In this document: positions 10,078 through 18,598 of the stretch, piece after piece
How positions within the stretch are numbered: the first letter of the stretch is position 1
Layout of the letters: each line of letters opens with the position of its first letter
Assembly (NCBI RefSeq): GCF_000966265.1
Contig: NZ_LANF01000013.1
Location: forward strand, 1 to 64,000
Direction: 5' to 3'
Length of the DNA stretch: 64,000 nucleotides
Origin: Palaeococcus ferrophilus DSM 13482
GTDB taxonomy: Archaea; Methanobacteriota_B; Thermococci; Thermococcales; Thermococcaceae
The notes under the pieces: model-generated
What the model was told of the DNA's origin: nothing
Seen by the model: only the letters and a program-made list of their open reading frames with translations
Databases searched by the model: none
Position numbers and translations under genes: made by a program

Positions 10078-10983
10078 ATGGCTAGAATATCACTGCTTTC
10101 AGGCCTTGTGAAAGTCACGAAGAAAGTGATCCCTGAGAGGTGGCTCAAGAGGTACGATGCCTACCTGTACTCCGCTGGAATAGGCTTCCTGGCCGCGGAG
10201 TACCTCACGGTTACGATACTCTTCGCGGTGCTCCTTGGGCTCGTCGTTGCCCTCCTCAACCCGCTGTACGGTATAGGGACGGCCCTTGCTGTGGGGCTGG
10301 GCATCGGTGTCTTCTACCCATACTGGCGCACGGCCAAGAGGATAGAGGATATGGAGAGGACGCTCCCCGATGCCTTCTTCTACCTTGCAAGCTCCCTCAG
10401 GGCGGGTATCTCCTTTTCCGAGGCCCTTGAGGAGCTCACCACTGCGCGCTTCGGTGCCCTGACGGATGAGTTCAAGAAGACGGTCTCCGAGATAAAGAAG
10501 GGGAGGCCCACGATAGAGGCCCTTAGGGCCTTCGCATTCAGGAACAGAAAGTCAAAGGTCATCTACCGCTCCATGATGATAGTTATAGAGGCCTTTGAGC
10601 GCGGTGCTCCGATGGCGGACGTTCTCGTCGCGGTTGCCAACGACGTCCGTGAGATACTCAGGATTCAGAGGGAGAGGAAGTCCTCGACAGGAATGCAGAC
10701 CATGTTCTTCATAGTGGCCAGCGGTGCAGTGGGCCCGATGATACTCGGCATACTGCCCAAGATAATGTCCTCCATGACCGCCTCGGGCACCTTTACACTG
10801 CCCATTGACACCATAAAACTAATCCTGCTGGGTTTTGTGGTCCTTCAGGCCATCGTTTCCGGCCTGGGCATAGGGGTAATAAGAGAAGGGAAGTTTTCAG
10901 CGGGCCTCAAGTACAGCGGAATGCTCGTGGTAATGGGCGTTGTTGTCTTCCAGCTAATAGGAATATTGAACATAGGGTTCTGA
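10078..10983 (+). CDS. Type II secretion F / TadC-like membrane platform protein (second copy)
   Basis: A second, diverged T2SSF-domain protein of about 301 residues. The core LPDAFFYLASSLRAGISF (about 95-112) corresponds to the core motif of the gene before it, flanked by paired membrane segments at about 37-75 and a C-terminal hairpin (about 235-300). The ATG at 10078, preceded by AGGTGAT, is preferred over an overlapping GTG at 10069. Archaeal pilus operons often carry two such proteins that form a heteromeric platform. No pilin (class III signal peptide, [K/R]G followed by Q-rich hydrophobic helix) follows in this operon, so the fibre subunits must be encoded elsewhere. Confidence 0.83.
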   Translation: MARISLLSGLVKVTKKVIPERWLKRYDAYLYSAGIGFLAAEYLTVTILFAVLLGLVVALLNPLYGIGTALAVGLGIGVFYPYWRTAKRIEDMERTLPDAFFYLASSLRAGISFSEALEELTTARFGALTDEFKKTVSEIKKGRPTIEALRAFAFRNRKSKVIYRSMMIVIEAFERGAPMADVLVAVANDVREILRIQRERKSSTGMQTMFFIVASGAVGPMILGILPKIMSSMTASGTFTLPIDTIKLILLGFVVLQAIVSGLGIGVIREGKFSAGLKYSGMLVVMGVVVFQLIGILNIGF

Positions 10984-10987
10984 GGGG

Positions 10988-11464
10988 TTACTCCCCCTCA
11001 GCCTCGGCCTTTTCTATGTCCACAATCTCGACCTCGAAGATGAGGGTCTTCCCTGCGAGCGGGTGGTTGAAGTCGAGCTTAACCTTGTCCCCTTCCACTC
11101 CCGCTATCTTCGCTATACCGCTGTCGGTCATGACGTACATGCCAACCTCCGGTGTGAGGCCGACCTCCTCGAACTGTGAAGCGTCTATGTCCACTATGAG
11201 GTCCTCCCTCGGCATACCGTACCCGAGTTCAGGTGGTACCGTGACCGTCTTCTTCTCCCCAACCTCCATTCCGAGAAGCGCCTCGTCCAGACCGGGGATG
11301 ATCTCTCCAACGCCGACGTTGACACCGAGGGGACCGTACTCCCTTTCCTCCACGTAGATTTCGTTTTCCTTTGCGATGTCCTCGTAACTCGTGTCAAAAA
11401 CTTCCCCGTTCTCAAACCTTCCGATGTAGTTAAAAACCACAAAATCTCCTTTCTCAACTTTCAT
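10988..11464 (-). CDS. FKBP-type peptidyl-prolyl cis-trans isomerase (SlyD-like, long form)
   Basis: Cytosolic prolyl isomerase and folding helper of 158 residues. The FKBP core is split by an inserted flap domain, as in archaeal long-type FKBPs: VVFNYIGRFENGEVFDTS (residues 9-26), GVGEIIPGLDEALLGMEVGE (51-70), VPPELGYG, the insert, then DFNHPLAGKTLIFEV (130-144). These are the residues that line the active pocket in the family. It is convergent with the pilus operon, with only four bases between the stops. The ATG at 11464 has GTGGTGAAAG upstream; a TATA-like ATTATAAAGG at about 11508-11518 gives a leader of about 20 bases, whereas a nearer TATATA-like sequence would place the start of transcription inside the gene. 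Confidence 0.92.
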   Translation of the reverse strand: MKVEKGDFVVFNYIGRFENGEVFDTSYEDIAKENEIYVEEREYGPLGVNVGVGEIIPGLDEALLGMEVGEKKTVTVPPELGYGMPREDLIVDIDASQFEEVGLTPEVGMYVMTDSGIAKIAGVEGDKVKLDFNHPLAGKTLIFEVEIVDIEKAEAEGE

Positions 11465-11592
11465 ACTTTCACCACACGTTTATATTCGAGGGTAGTAGGC
11501 GGTAGCCTTTATAATGCTTTTGGCCATTGTTACCCATTTATGGGTGGGAGAAGGTTATATACAATGCCGCGTATACTAACACGGTGAATAAG

Positions 11593-11886
11593 GTGGGATA
11601 CTTCAGGGATATTTTGGAGGAGAGTTTCGGGAACTTGAGAGTTAAGGAGGTGTACTCAACCACCCTGGGCAACAGAAACGTGGAGATTCTGGAGGTTGAG
11701 GTGGACAAGGGAAGGTTTCTGGCAATGTTTCAGAGCGAGGAGAAGAAGCACGGCCTCTACCTCTGGTCGCTGATAATAACGAGTGCCAATAACACGCGCA
11801 CGATTCAGGGTATGGACAGGATGGACACCCTTGAACTCCGCATACGCGACAACATAAAGTCAATAATAGAGGGGATAGAGGGTTAA
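11593..11886 (+). CDS. Conserved-type hypothetical protein, 97 residues
   Basis: Small, probably soluble alpha/beta protein (VGYFRDILEESFG at the N-terminus, RIRDNIKSIIEGIEG at the C-terminus). I do not recognise its family. The open frame reaches back to 11527, but the upstream part contains the promoter: GGTTATATAC at about 11553-11562 is a good TATA box, and GGTGA at 11583-11587 is a ribosome site five bases before the GTG at 11593. The alternative GTG at 11584 lacks such a site. The 3' end overlaps the convergent DUF2118 gene by four bases. Confidence 0.6.
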   Translation: MGYFRDILEESFGNLRVKEVYSTTLGNRNVEILEVEVDKGRFLAMFQSEEKKHGLYLWSLIITSANNTRTIQGMDRMDTLELRIRDNIKSIIEGIEG

Positions 11887-12377
11887 TCCTCGGGCAGGAG
11901 ATAGTAGACGTAGTGGGGCCTGTTCCGCACCTCGTCAATGAAAACCACAACGCCGTTCTTCGGTGGTTTAAGGTAGTGCACCTCACCCTTCTTGGTCGTT
12001 ACAGCCGCGAAGGCGTCGCTCTTCCTGACGCGGTTTCCAACGTCGGCTATTGGCGTTTTAACGAACCCCTCCACCGGAAGAAGAAGCAGCTCGTCCCCCT
12101 TCTTGAGCCTTATCTGGGTTCTCCTGTCCGGGAGAACGATTATGGCATCTACACTCATCCTCATCTCGTGGGCATCAACATAAAGGTAAAAGCGGTCGTA
12201 GACTTCCTTCCTCAGGAACTTGCTCTCCTCGGGGGTTATGAACCCGGGAAGTGAGTCTCCCTTTGAAAGCCAGACCTCAACGTTCCCCTGGATTACAACG
12301 CAGTCGTAAAGTGCCTTTCCTTCCTCAAAGCACTCCTCGTAGGGAGCCTCCACGAAAAGCATTGGCATCTTCTCCAT
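11883..12377 (-). CDS. DUF2118-like protein with a lipoyl/biotinyl-type fold
   Basis: A 164-residue cytosolic protein. The C-terminal half (VKTPIADVGNRVRKSDAFAAV, GEVHYLKPPKNGVVVFI) reads like a biotinyl/lipoyl hammerhead domain with the hairpin lacking the modified lysine; this and the N-terminus (MPMLFVEAPYEECFEEG) resemble archaeal DUF2118 proteins, whose function is unknown. ATG at 12377 follows GGTGAGGGA, which is itself part of an 8-base inverted repeat (12378-12400). A second ATG at 12368 is possible. Assignment rests on remembered family features, not on a search. Confidence 0.6.
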   Translation of the reverse strand: MEKMPMLFVEAPYEECFEEGKALYDCVVIQGNVEVWLSKGDSLPGFITPEESKFLRKEVYDRFYLYVDAHEMRMSVDAIIVLPDRRTQIRLKKGDELLLLPVEGFVKTPIADVGNRVRKSDAFAAVTTKKGEVHYLKPPKNGVVVFIDEVRNRPHYVYYLLPED

Positions 12378-12400
12378 TCCCTCACCTCCGTAGTGAGGGA
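12378..12400. promoter_or_regulatory. Perfect 8-base inverted repeat over the DUF2118 ribosome site
   Basis: TCCCTCAC - 7 bases - GTGAGGGA. The arm next to the ATG at 12377 is the ribosome site, so the mRNA could fold it into a hairpin; the repeat also lies at the predicted transcription start of the minus-strand gene and some 25 bases upstream of the TATA box of the divergent gene at 12448. It could be a protein-binding site for both promoters or an RNA hairpin that limits translation. Confidence 0.5.
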
Positions 12401-12447
12401 GGCCGCAAATTATTTAAGTTTTTTTAATTTAATGGTTTGGGATTAAA

Positions 12448-13269
12448 ATGAGGAAGATGGCCGTTGGTTATATTCTGCTTTTCCTCCTTCTATCCGCGGC
12501 GATGCTTTCAGGTAGGGTAAGCAACGTGGAAATCCATTCCGCCAACTACAGCTATGTGGGGCCGATGCTCTTCTGGGCGTTCTTCTTCGCGAGTGCGGTC
12601 GTTCTTGCTATCATGCTCCTCATGATGCGCGACCCCTTCCAGCGTCCCCCGGAGGGGAAGCTTGACCTATGGAACATCGTGGCGTACATGGCGGTCATAC
12701 TTGTCATGGTGGGCCCCGCGGTTCTGCTGCGCAGGTTTAGGCGCCCCGGGGCGATGACCACCCCCGGAAACACCACTTCCGGCCCGATTGCGGGGGAAGC
12801 CACCAAAGCCGCCGTCCACTCCCCCGTGATTCAAAAGTTCGTTAGTTCAGACTACGTGAGCGGGGCGCTCATCGTGGCGGCCATAGGTGCGGTTCTCGTG
12901 GGTGTTCTTGTTTACACAGCCTTCAAGATGAGGGAGGCCATGAGGGTCAGGAAAATACGGGAGGAGCTTGAGAGCTTTGAAAGAAGGATGGAGGAGGGAG
13001 ATTTCGACCTGAACAGGGATCCAAGGGAGGTAGTGGTTGAATCATACCGCAAGGCGGTGCTTTACTTTGACATGATAGGCGTCCCATACAGGGAGAGCTG
13101 GACACACTGGGAGCACTACGGCGTTGTGAAGTACCGGAGGGATGCCTTCAGGGAGCTGACGCTCCTCTTTGAGAAGGCCAAATACGCCCCGGAGAAAGTA
13201 ACTACAGAGGACGCGAGGAGGGCCTACGCCCTCTACAGGAGAATAAGGGGTGAGGGAAATGAGGGCTGA
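12448..13269 (+). CDS. Membrane protein with C-terminal DUF4129 domain
   Basis: A 273-residue protein opening the first MoxR-DUF58 operon. It has an N-terminal signal-anchor, two further membrane segments at about 34-52 and 75-92, a Gly/Thr-rich outward loop, another segment at about 145-165, and a cytoplasmic tail with the DUF4129 pattern (ESYRKAVLYFDMIGVPYRESWTHWEH; last about 70 residues), as found with transglutaminase-like and MoxR-linked proteins. The TATA box AATTATTTAAG (about 12407-12417) gives an almost leaderless mRNA. The next gene starts within its last codons. Confidence 0.7.
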   Translation: MRKMAVGYILLFLLLSAAMLSGRVSNVEIHSANYSYVGPMLFWAFFFASAVVLAIMLLMMRDPFQRPPEGKLDLWNIVAYMAVILVMVGPAVLLRRFRRPGAMTTPGNTTSGPIAGEATKAAVHSPVIQKFVSSDYVSGALIVAAIGAVLVGVLVYTAFKMREAMRVRKIREELESFERRMEEGDFDLNRDPREVVVESYRKAVLYFDMIGVPYRESWTHWEHYGVVKYRRDAFRELTLLFEKAKYAPEKVTTEDARRAYALYRRIRGEGNEG

Positions 13270-13690
13270 AAGGGCCGCTTTCCTTTTAATAATCGCCATA
13301 CTCCTCGCGGGGGCGTCTTTCGCGGGCTCCTACGGATTAAGATGGGTGTTCCTCCTCCTCGCTTCGATGGGTATGTTCGTACTCTTCCTCGCGGAAGCGA
13401 GGATTTACTATGCCGAGAGGCCGCGGAGGGAGAAGGAAGAGGAGAGAAAGGACGAGTTCGAAAGAATGACTCACCTGATTGAACTCGCTGGAAAGGGAAG
13501 CACGAGCCGAAACATACTCTACGAGCGCCTTATCGAGCTCTATGCCCGCCTGGAGGATAGACCGATCTCGGAAATTAAGAGCGATCCACCCGCGGCCCTC
13601 CGGGAATACTGGAAGGGTGATTTTTACGATTCCCTCGATGGGACGCTATCCGGAATTGAGGAGGAGATAGAAAGGAGGTTGAAGGTATGA
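13259..13690 (+). CDS. Small membrane protein of the first MoxR-DUF58 operon
   Basis: About 143 residues: two adjacent hydrophobic segments (residues about 6-45) followed by a charged cytoplasmic helical domain ending in [10 protein letters not shown]. No family recognised. The ATG at 13259 follows GGGGTGAGG, which makes it a better start than the GTG at 13250. It overlaps the DUF4129 gene upstream and the moxR gene downstream by a few bases, so it is translated as part of the operon. Equivalent positions in other MoxR operons hold membrane proteins that may link the ATPase to the membrane. Confidence 0.6.
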   Translation: MRAERAAFLLIIAILLAGASFAGSYGLRWVFLLLASMGMFVLFLAEARIYYAERPRREKEEERKDEFERMTHLIELAGKGSTSRNILYERLIELYARLEDRPISEIKSDPPAALREYWKGDFYDSLDGTLSGIEEEIERRLKV

Positions 13691-14640
13691 AGGTGGAAGA
13701 AGTTCACCTTAAGGGTAAGGAGGTACTCAACGAGGTTTCTAGGGCGATAGTCGGCAAGGAAGATGTCCTCAAACTGATACTCACCACCATCCTCGCGGAC
13801 GGCCACATACTCCTTGAGGATCTGCCCGGACTGGCCAAGACCCTCATGGCGAAGAGCTTCGCAAGGGCTCTCGGGGTGGAGTTCAAGCGCGTGCAGTTCA
13901 CTCCGGACTTGCTTCCGAGCGACATACTCGGTGTGAGCGTCTTCAACCAGAAGAGCCTCGAGTTCGAGTTTAGAAAGGGGCCGGTATTCACGAACGTCCT
14001 TCTGGCCGATGAGATCAACCGCGCCCCTCCAAAGACGCAGAGCGCCCTCCTAGAGGCCATGCAGGAGCGCCAGGTAACCATAGAGGGGAAGACCTACGCC
14101 CTAAAGCGCCCCTTCATAGTGATAGCCACGCAGAACCCCATAGAGCAGGAGGGAACCTATCCTCTCCCGGAGGCCCAGCTCGACCGCTTCCTCGTCCGTT
14201 TAAGGGTGGGCTACCCGAGCAAGGACGACGAGATGGAGATCCTCAGGAGGAGGATAGAGAGGAGACAGGACGACGTGGAAATTCGGCGGGTGGTGACGCC
14301 GGAGGAGCTCCTCGAGATGCAGAGGGCCGTCGAGGACGTCTACATAAGCGACGCCACCCTGCAGTACATCGTGGACATTGTCGAGGCCACGAGAAACGAC
14401 AGGAGGAACATCGAGATAGGCGCCTCCCCCAGGGGCAGTCTGGCCCTCATGAAACTCTCAAGGGCCTACGCCGCGCTGGAGGGCAGGGACTACGTTATCC
14501 CCGACGACGTTAAGGCGGTGGCGGTTCCGGCGCTGAGTCACAGGATAATCCTCAAGAGGGAGCTGTGGTACCTCCACGTGAGCCAGGAAAAGGTGGTTTC
14601 GAGCCTCCTTGAGAAGGTGCCGGTACCAAAGTTCGAGTGA
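13687..14640 (+). CDS. MoxR-family AAA+ ATPase (first copy)
   Basis: A 317-residue AAA+ ATPase of the MoxR group, chaperone-like factors that activate or insert cofactors into target proteins. Walker A is EDLPGLAKT (about 42-50), Walker B is [20 protein letters not shown], sensor 1 is [23 protein letters not shown] (split in this family by the helix-2 insert), and the C-terminal lid helix carries the sensor 2-type SPRGSLAL. All key residues are present. The pair MoxR plus DUF58 is a recurrent unit; here it sits with two membrane proteins before and one after. Its target is unknown. Confidence 0.92.
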   Translation: MKVEEVHLKGKEVLNEVSRAIVGKEDVLKLILTTILADGHILLEDLPGLAKTLMAKSFARALGVEFKRVQFTPDLLPSDILGVSVFNQKSLEFEFRKGPVFTNVLLADEINRAPPKTQSALLEAMQERQVTIEGKTYALKRPFIVIATQNPIEQEGTYPLPEAQLDRFLVRLRVGYPSKDDEMEILRRRIERRQDDVEIRRVVTPEELLEMQRAVEDVYISDATLQYIVDIVEATRNDRRNIEIGASPRGSLALMKLSRAYAALEGRDYVIPDDVKAVAVPALSHRIILKRELWYLHVSQEKVVSSLLEKVPVPKFE

Positions 14641-15878
14641 TGGCTATGGAGCAGATGGCTACCTCAAAAGCGGCCCTATTCCTCGTGGCCCTCTGGAGCG
14701 TCCTGCTGATGGCCTTCGGGCTTACCCGGTGGGAGCTGGTCTACCTAGCCCTGCCTTTCGTGGCGGTACTGACGGTGGCGCTCCTCTTCTTCAAACCCGT
14801 GCTGGACGTGGAGGTGGAGAGGGCCATCCCCAACGAGCGCATTCTCGAGGGGGAAACCGTCGAGATTAAGCTTAAAATCCGTTCCCGCGAGAGGATACCG
14901 AGCCTGCGCCTCGTTGACCTCCTTCCCCCGGGTCTTGAGCTGGTTGAGGGCAGTTCAGAGTTCATACTATCACTCCACAGGGGTGAGGAGAGGGAGCTGA
15001 GCTACAAGGTGAGGATGAGGAGGGGAATCCACGAGTTCGAGGGAGTTGTACTCGAGTACCGCGACCCCTTTGGCTTCTTCTTCATCTCCAAGCGGGTGGA
15101 GCTGTACGATGAAATCGTCGGTGTTCCGAGGCTGGAGGATGTCATAACCCCCTACTCCACGAAGGGAACCAAGGTCACCGTCGGCCCGCTCCCCAGCCCG
15201 AGGGTGGGGGAGGGCGTGGAGTTCCACGCCATCAGGGAGTACCAGCCGGGAGATCCCCTCAAGATAATCAACTGGAAGGCGAGCGCGAGAACCGGAAAGA
15301 TAATGTCCAACGAGTACGAGAGCGAGAGGAAGATAGACGTGGTTGCAATCGTTGATGCAACGTACAAGGGGAAGGGCGTCTTCGACTATTTGATACGGGC
15401 CGCTGCATCCTTCCTCCTCGATGCGCTCAACAACGGCACGAGCTTTGGTCTGCTCATAGCGGAGGAGGTTCCGCTCTGGATAAGGATAGACTACGGGAAG
15501 AGGCACTTCTTCAAGTGCGTTGACTTCCTTAGCATGTCCAAACCGGACAGGAACAACATGATAGCCTACCAGGTGGAGCACCTCCTCAGGACGCGCTTCC
15601 CCGCCAGGGTGCAGGTGCTCTACTTCTCCCCCCTCGTGACGGAGGAGGGCATTGAGGCGCTCAAGCTCCTCTACCGCTACGGCTACAACGTCGTGGTGAT
15701 AACCCCCAACCCCTACTCGGGCATAGAACCCAAAACGAGGGAGGAGAAGCTGGCCAGGAAGTTCCTGCTGATTGAGAGGAAGGCCCTTCTGGCGAAGCTC
15801 GCCGCCTACGGTCTGATAATTGACTGGGACGTTAGGAAGCCCCTTAAAACGGCCATAGGGGAGGTGGTGCCCGTATGA
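14640..15878 (+). CDS. DUF58 domain protein (first copy)
   Basis: A 412-residue protein: two membrane segments at the N-terminus (about 8-50), an Ig-like beta domain (about 55-150), and the DUF58 core with the hallmark REYQPGDPLKIINWKASARTG (about 200-220) followed by a von Willebrand factor A-like fold (VVAIVDATYKGKG). DUF58 proteins are the usual partners of MoxR. The TGA of moxR overlaps the ATG used here (TGATG); further in-frame ATGs at 14646 and 14655 are alternatives. It lacks an obvious perfect MIDAS motif (DxSxS reads DATYKG), common in DUF58. Confidence 0.88.
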   Translation: MAMEQMATSKAALFLVALWSVLLMAFGLTRWELVYLALPFVAVLTVALLFFKPVLDVEVERAIPNERILEGETVEIKLKIRSRERIPSLRLVDLLPPGLELVEGSSEFILSLHRGEERELSYKVRMRRGIHEFEGVVLEYRDPFGFFFISKRVELYDEIVGVPRLEDVITPYSTKGTKVTVGPLPSPRVGEGVEFHAIREYQPGDPLKIINWKASARTGKIMSNEYESERKIDVVAIVDATYKGKGVFDYLIRAAASFLLDALNNGTSFGLLIAEEVPLWIRIDYGKRHFFKCVDFLSMSKPDRNNMIAYQVEHLLRTRFPARVQVLYFSPLVTEEGIEALKLLYRYGYNVVVITPNPYSGIEPKTREEKLARKFLLIERKALLAKLAAYGLIIDWDVRKPLKTAIGEVVPV

Positions 15879-16300
15879 GGCCAAGGATAAGGTTCTCTGT
15901 GCTCCCGTTCTTCCTCCTGCTCCTCCTCACCTACGGCACGCGCTTTTTCGTCCCCTCCCTGCTCCTCGCCCTCGGTTTTCTATCCTACGCCATGGGCATG
16001 CTCGCCCTCCTGGCCCTCGTCCTCTTCATAGTTTACTACAGGGCGGGCGGCCTCTACGGGATGGGGCTTGTGGCTCTCTCCCTCCTCTTCCTCGAGAGTG
16101 CGGAGATGGACAGGAAGAGGGCCCCCGGGGAGCACTACCTCATACTGCTCCTGGCGGTCTTCCTTGCGCTGCCCCTCTACTACCTCGTCGTGGGACTCGC
16201 ACCCCTGATGCCCTCCCTGGAGGTTACGATGGTGGCGGCGCTGATGGTGGTGCTCCTCTATCTCGTCTCGAGGCTCGTGGTCGCTGAGCAAACTAAATAA
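15875..16300 (+). CDS. Polytopic membrane protein ending the first MoxR-DUF58 operon
   Basis: 141 residues that are almost entirely hydrophobic: about four or five membrane segments with short loops (RAGGLYG, ERKRAPGEHY-type polar turns). It starts at an ATG overlapping the DUF58 stop by four bases. No family recognised. The same gene order (MoxR, DUF58, hydrophobic protein) occurs again at 49328-52102, where the last protein has a similar look, so it is probably a membrane partner of the DUF58 protein. Confidence 0.65.
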   Translation: MRPRIRFSVLPFFLLLLLTYGTRFFVPSLLLALGFLSYAMGMLALLALVLFIVYYRAGGLYGMGLVALSLLFLESAEMDRKRAPGEHYLILLLAVFLALPLYYLVVGLAPLMPSLEVTMVAALMVVLLYLVSRLVVAEQTK

Positions 16301-16333
16301 AGGAAGTGGTAGTAGGGGATAAAGGGGGTAGTG

Positions 16334-16981
16334 ATGGCGATCTTCGGTGGGAAGGAAAACAACGTGTTCGAGGTCATTGAGGAGCACCTCAAGGCCGTGG
16401 GAAAAACCCTCCAGAAGTTCAAGGAGCTTGTGGAGGCGTACGTTGAGGGGGACGAGGAGAGGGCCAGGGAGCTCATGGGCGAGGTGGAGGATGCCGAAAG
16501 GGAAGCGGACGGCCTCAGGAGGGGCATAGAGGAGATGCTTTACGGTGGGGCATTTCTCCCGTCCAGCAGGGGCGACTACGCCAGGCTGATAGAGGTCGTG
16601 GACAACGTGGCGGACGCGGCCGAAAGCGCCGCCCACGTTCTTATACTTGCGAGGCCCAAGGTTCCGGGGAGCCTGAGGGAGGAGATAATCAAGACCGTCG
16701 AGGCCGCCCTCGATACCTACACCACCCTTAAGAAGGCCGTATCGAACCTATACAGGGACGTTGACCTTGCCATAGAGTACGCGAAGAAAACGGAGCACCG
16801 CGAGGAGATATCCGATAAAGTGGAGCTAGACCTCATGGGAAAGATTTTTGAGAGCGAGGACGTAAGCACCTACGCCAAGCTTATATGGCAGCAGGTGGTA
16901 ACCAAAATCGGCGATATAGCGGACAGGGCGGAAGACGCTTCCGACCAGGTCCTGCTAATAGCTATTAAACGGAGGGGTTGA
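16334..16981 (+). CDS. DUF47 / PhoU-like protein (TIGR00153)
   Basis: 215 residues, all-helical, with the PhoU-like repeats: AEREADGLRRGIEEMLYGGAFLPSSRGDYARLIEVVDNVADAAESAA is in the middle region and DIADRAEDASDQV near the end (each family-typical acidic ExxxD helices that bind metal clusters). DUF47 proteins usually accompany PitA-type phosphate transporters and are thought to regulate them; no phosphate transporter lies in this window. The ATG at 16334 follows GGGGGT; a GTG at 16331 is also in frame. A short AT-rich stretch (AACTAAATAAAGG, about 16291) may be its promoter. Confidence 0.85.
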   Translation: MAIFGGKENNVFEVIEEHLKAVGKTLQKFKELVEAYVEGDEERARELMGEVEDAEREADGLRRGIEEMLYGGAFLPSSRGDYARLIEVVDNVADAAESAAHVLILARPKVPGSLREEIIKTVEAALDTYTTLKKAVSNLYRDVDLAIEYAKKTEHREEISDKVELDLMGKIFESEDVSTYAKLIWQQVVTKIGDIADRAEDASDQVLLIAIKRRG

Positions 16982-16982
16982 T

Positions 16983-17897
16983 ATGAAAGTGCTCGTTGCT
17001 GCGCCGCTTCATGAGAAGGCCCTGGAGGTTCTGGAGAACGCGGGCCTTGAGGTCGTTTATGAGGAGTACCCGAGCCAGGAGCGCCTCCTCGAGCTTGTGG
17101 GCGATGTTGAGGCGATAATCGTCAGGAGCAAGCCTAAGGTCACTAGGGAGGTTATAGACGCCGCCCCGGGGCTCAAGGTCATAGGAAGGGCCGGCGTCGG
17201 TCTCGACAACGTGGACGTTGAGTACGCCAGGGGGAAGGGCATCGAGGTCGTCAACAGCCCGGGGGCAAGCTCAAGGAGTGTTGCCGAGCTCGCGATAGCC
17301 CTCATCTTCAACGTGGCGAGGAAGGTTGCCTTCGCCGACAGGAAGATGCGCGAGGGTGTATGGGCCAAGAAGCAGGCCATGGGAATGGAGCTTGAGGGCA
17401 AGACGCTTGGCGTTGTGGGCTTCGGAAGGATAGGCTACAGCGTTGCCAAGATAGCCAGGGCCCTCGGCATGGAGGTTCTCCTCTACGACCCCTACCCGAA
17501 CGAGGAGAGGGCGAAGGAAGTTGGAGGAAAGTTCGTTGAGCTTGAGACGCTCCTCAAGGAGAGCGACGTGGTAACGCTCCACGTCCCGCTAATTGACGCG
17601 ACCTACCATCTCATAAACGAGGAGAGGCTCAGGCTCATGAAGAAAACTGCTATACTCATCAACGCCGCCAGGGGAGCCGTCGTTGACACCAACGCCCTCG
17701 TCAAGGCCCTCCAGGAGGGCTGGATTGCCGGAGCTGGTTTGGACGTCTACGAGGAGGAGCCTCTCCCGAAGGACCACCCGCTCACCAAGCTCGACAACGT
17801 CGTCCTAACGCCCCACATCGGCGCCTCAACCGTCGAGGCCCAGATGAGGGCTGGAGTAGAGGTGGCCGAGAAGGTCGTTAAGGTTCTCAAGGGTTGA
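16983..17897 (+). CDS. serA: D-3-phosphoglycerate dehydrogenase, short archaeal type
   Basis: NAD-dependent oxidation of 3-phosphoglycerate to 3-phosphohydroxypyruvate, first step of serine synthesis. The 304 residues form a substrate domain and a Rossmann domain: GRAGVGLDNVD (about 68-78), dinucleotide loop GVVGFGRIGYSVAKIA (about 140-155) with acid LLYDPYP that selects NAD, NAARGAVVD with the catalytic Arg, a Glu in EEEPLP, and His in LTPHIGAST. The ACT regulatory domain of longer SerA proteins is absent, as in Pyrococcus homologues, so no serine feedback by that route. A general D-2-hydroxyacid dehydrogenase role (glyoxylate reductase-like) is the alternative. It follows the DUF47 gene by one base. 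Confidence 0.85.
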   Translation: MKVLVAAPLHEKALEVLENAGLEVVYEEYPSQERLLELVGDVEAIIVRSKPKVTREVIDAAPGLKVIGRAGVGLDNVDVEYARGKGIEVVNSPGASSRSVAELAIALIFNVARKVAFADRKMREGVWAKKQAMGMELEGKTLGVVGFGRIGYSVAKIARALGMEVLLYDPYPNEERAKEVGGKFVELETLLKESDVVTLHVPLIDATYHLINEERLRLMKKTAILINAARGAVVDTNALVKALQEGWIAGAGLDVYEEEPLPKDHPLTKLDNVVLTPHIGASTVEAQMRAGVEVAEKVVKVLKG

Positions 17898-17923
17898 TTG
17901 CCCTTTTCAACTATTTTATCAAC

Positions 17924-18598
17924 TTACTCAAGCCCCCTGAACTTCCAGAGGAGCAACACTCCAAAAACCGCCCAGATAAGAGAGATTAGGGTTGCGTTTC
18001 CAGCCTCTCCCGCTATTAATCGGGCCGCGCTCACCGTTGGAAGGAGGTTCATAATCGCGGCGATTTTCTCGGGGAGAACGCTTCCAGGGTAGTAAACCGG
18101 CGGAAAGACCGTTAGGGCCGTAACGGTTAGGTTGGAGAGCCTCATAACGGTTAGCGGCTCCCTTGTCTTAACCCCCATGAGAAAGCCAATTCCAGCGCTC
18201 CAGAGCCAGAGCGAAACTATTCCAAACAGCATCCCGGGCACCGCCTTCAACCCGAGGCGCCACGAGAGGAGGAAGAAAAGGAGCAGGACGTAGGGAAAGG
18301 CCGGGATGCTCATGCCGATGGAGATTCCAAGGGCCTTCCTCCAGTTCCCTCCTGGAATGGACATCACTATGTCGTAGAACTTCGAGCGGGCCTTCATGCC
18401 CACGAGCTCGATGGAGAGGTCGGCCATCCCGACGCCGGCTATGAAGCTCACAATCGCTCCCGCCAGGGCTCTGTCGAGGAACCTCCCGCCGCTCACGACG
18501 TAGACGATGAAGATGAAGGAAACTGGCTGAAGCGCGAAGCTCACCAGCGCAAACTTTCCCTTCGTGAGGGCCCTAGCGTAGTACTCAATCAGCGCCAT
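17924..18598 (-). CDS. ABC transporter permease (ABC-2 type)
   Basis: About 224 residues with six hydrophobic segments separated by short polar loops, the layout of ABC-2 type permeases that export drugs, polysaccharides or lipids. It pairs with the ATPase gene just upstream, overlapping it slightly. Two adjacent ATGs (18601, 18598) follow GGTGGT; the second has the better spacing, and the GTG at 18610 has no site. No substrate can be deduced. The gene ends shortly before the convergent serA gene; the 26 bases between are T-rich. Confidence 0.8.
   Translation of the reverse strand: MALIEYYARALTKGKFALVSFALQPVSFIFIVYVVSGGRFLDRALAGAIVSFIAGVGMADLSIELVGMKARSKFYDIVMSIPGGNWRKALGISIGMSIPAFPYVLLLFFLLSWRLGLKAVPGMLFGIVSLWLWSAGIGFLMGVKTREPLTVMRLSNLTVTALTVFPPVYYPGSVLPEKIAAIMNLLPTVSAARLIAGEAGNATLISLIWAVFGVLLLWKFRGLE

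Noticed and set aside
14970-15884. A 304-codon minus-strand open frame over the DUF58 gene
   Set aside because: Antisense shadow of a well-supported gene; His/Val/Glu-rich product without family features.
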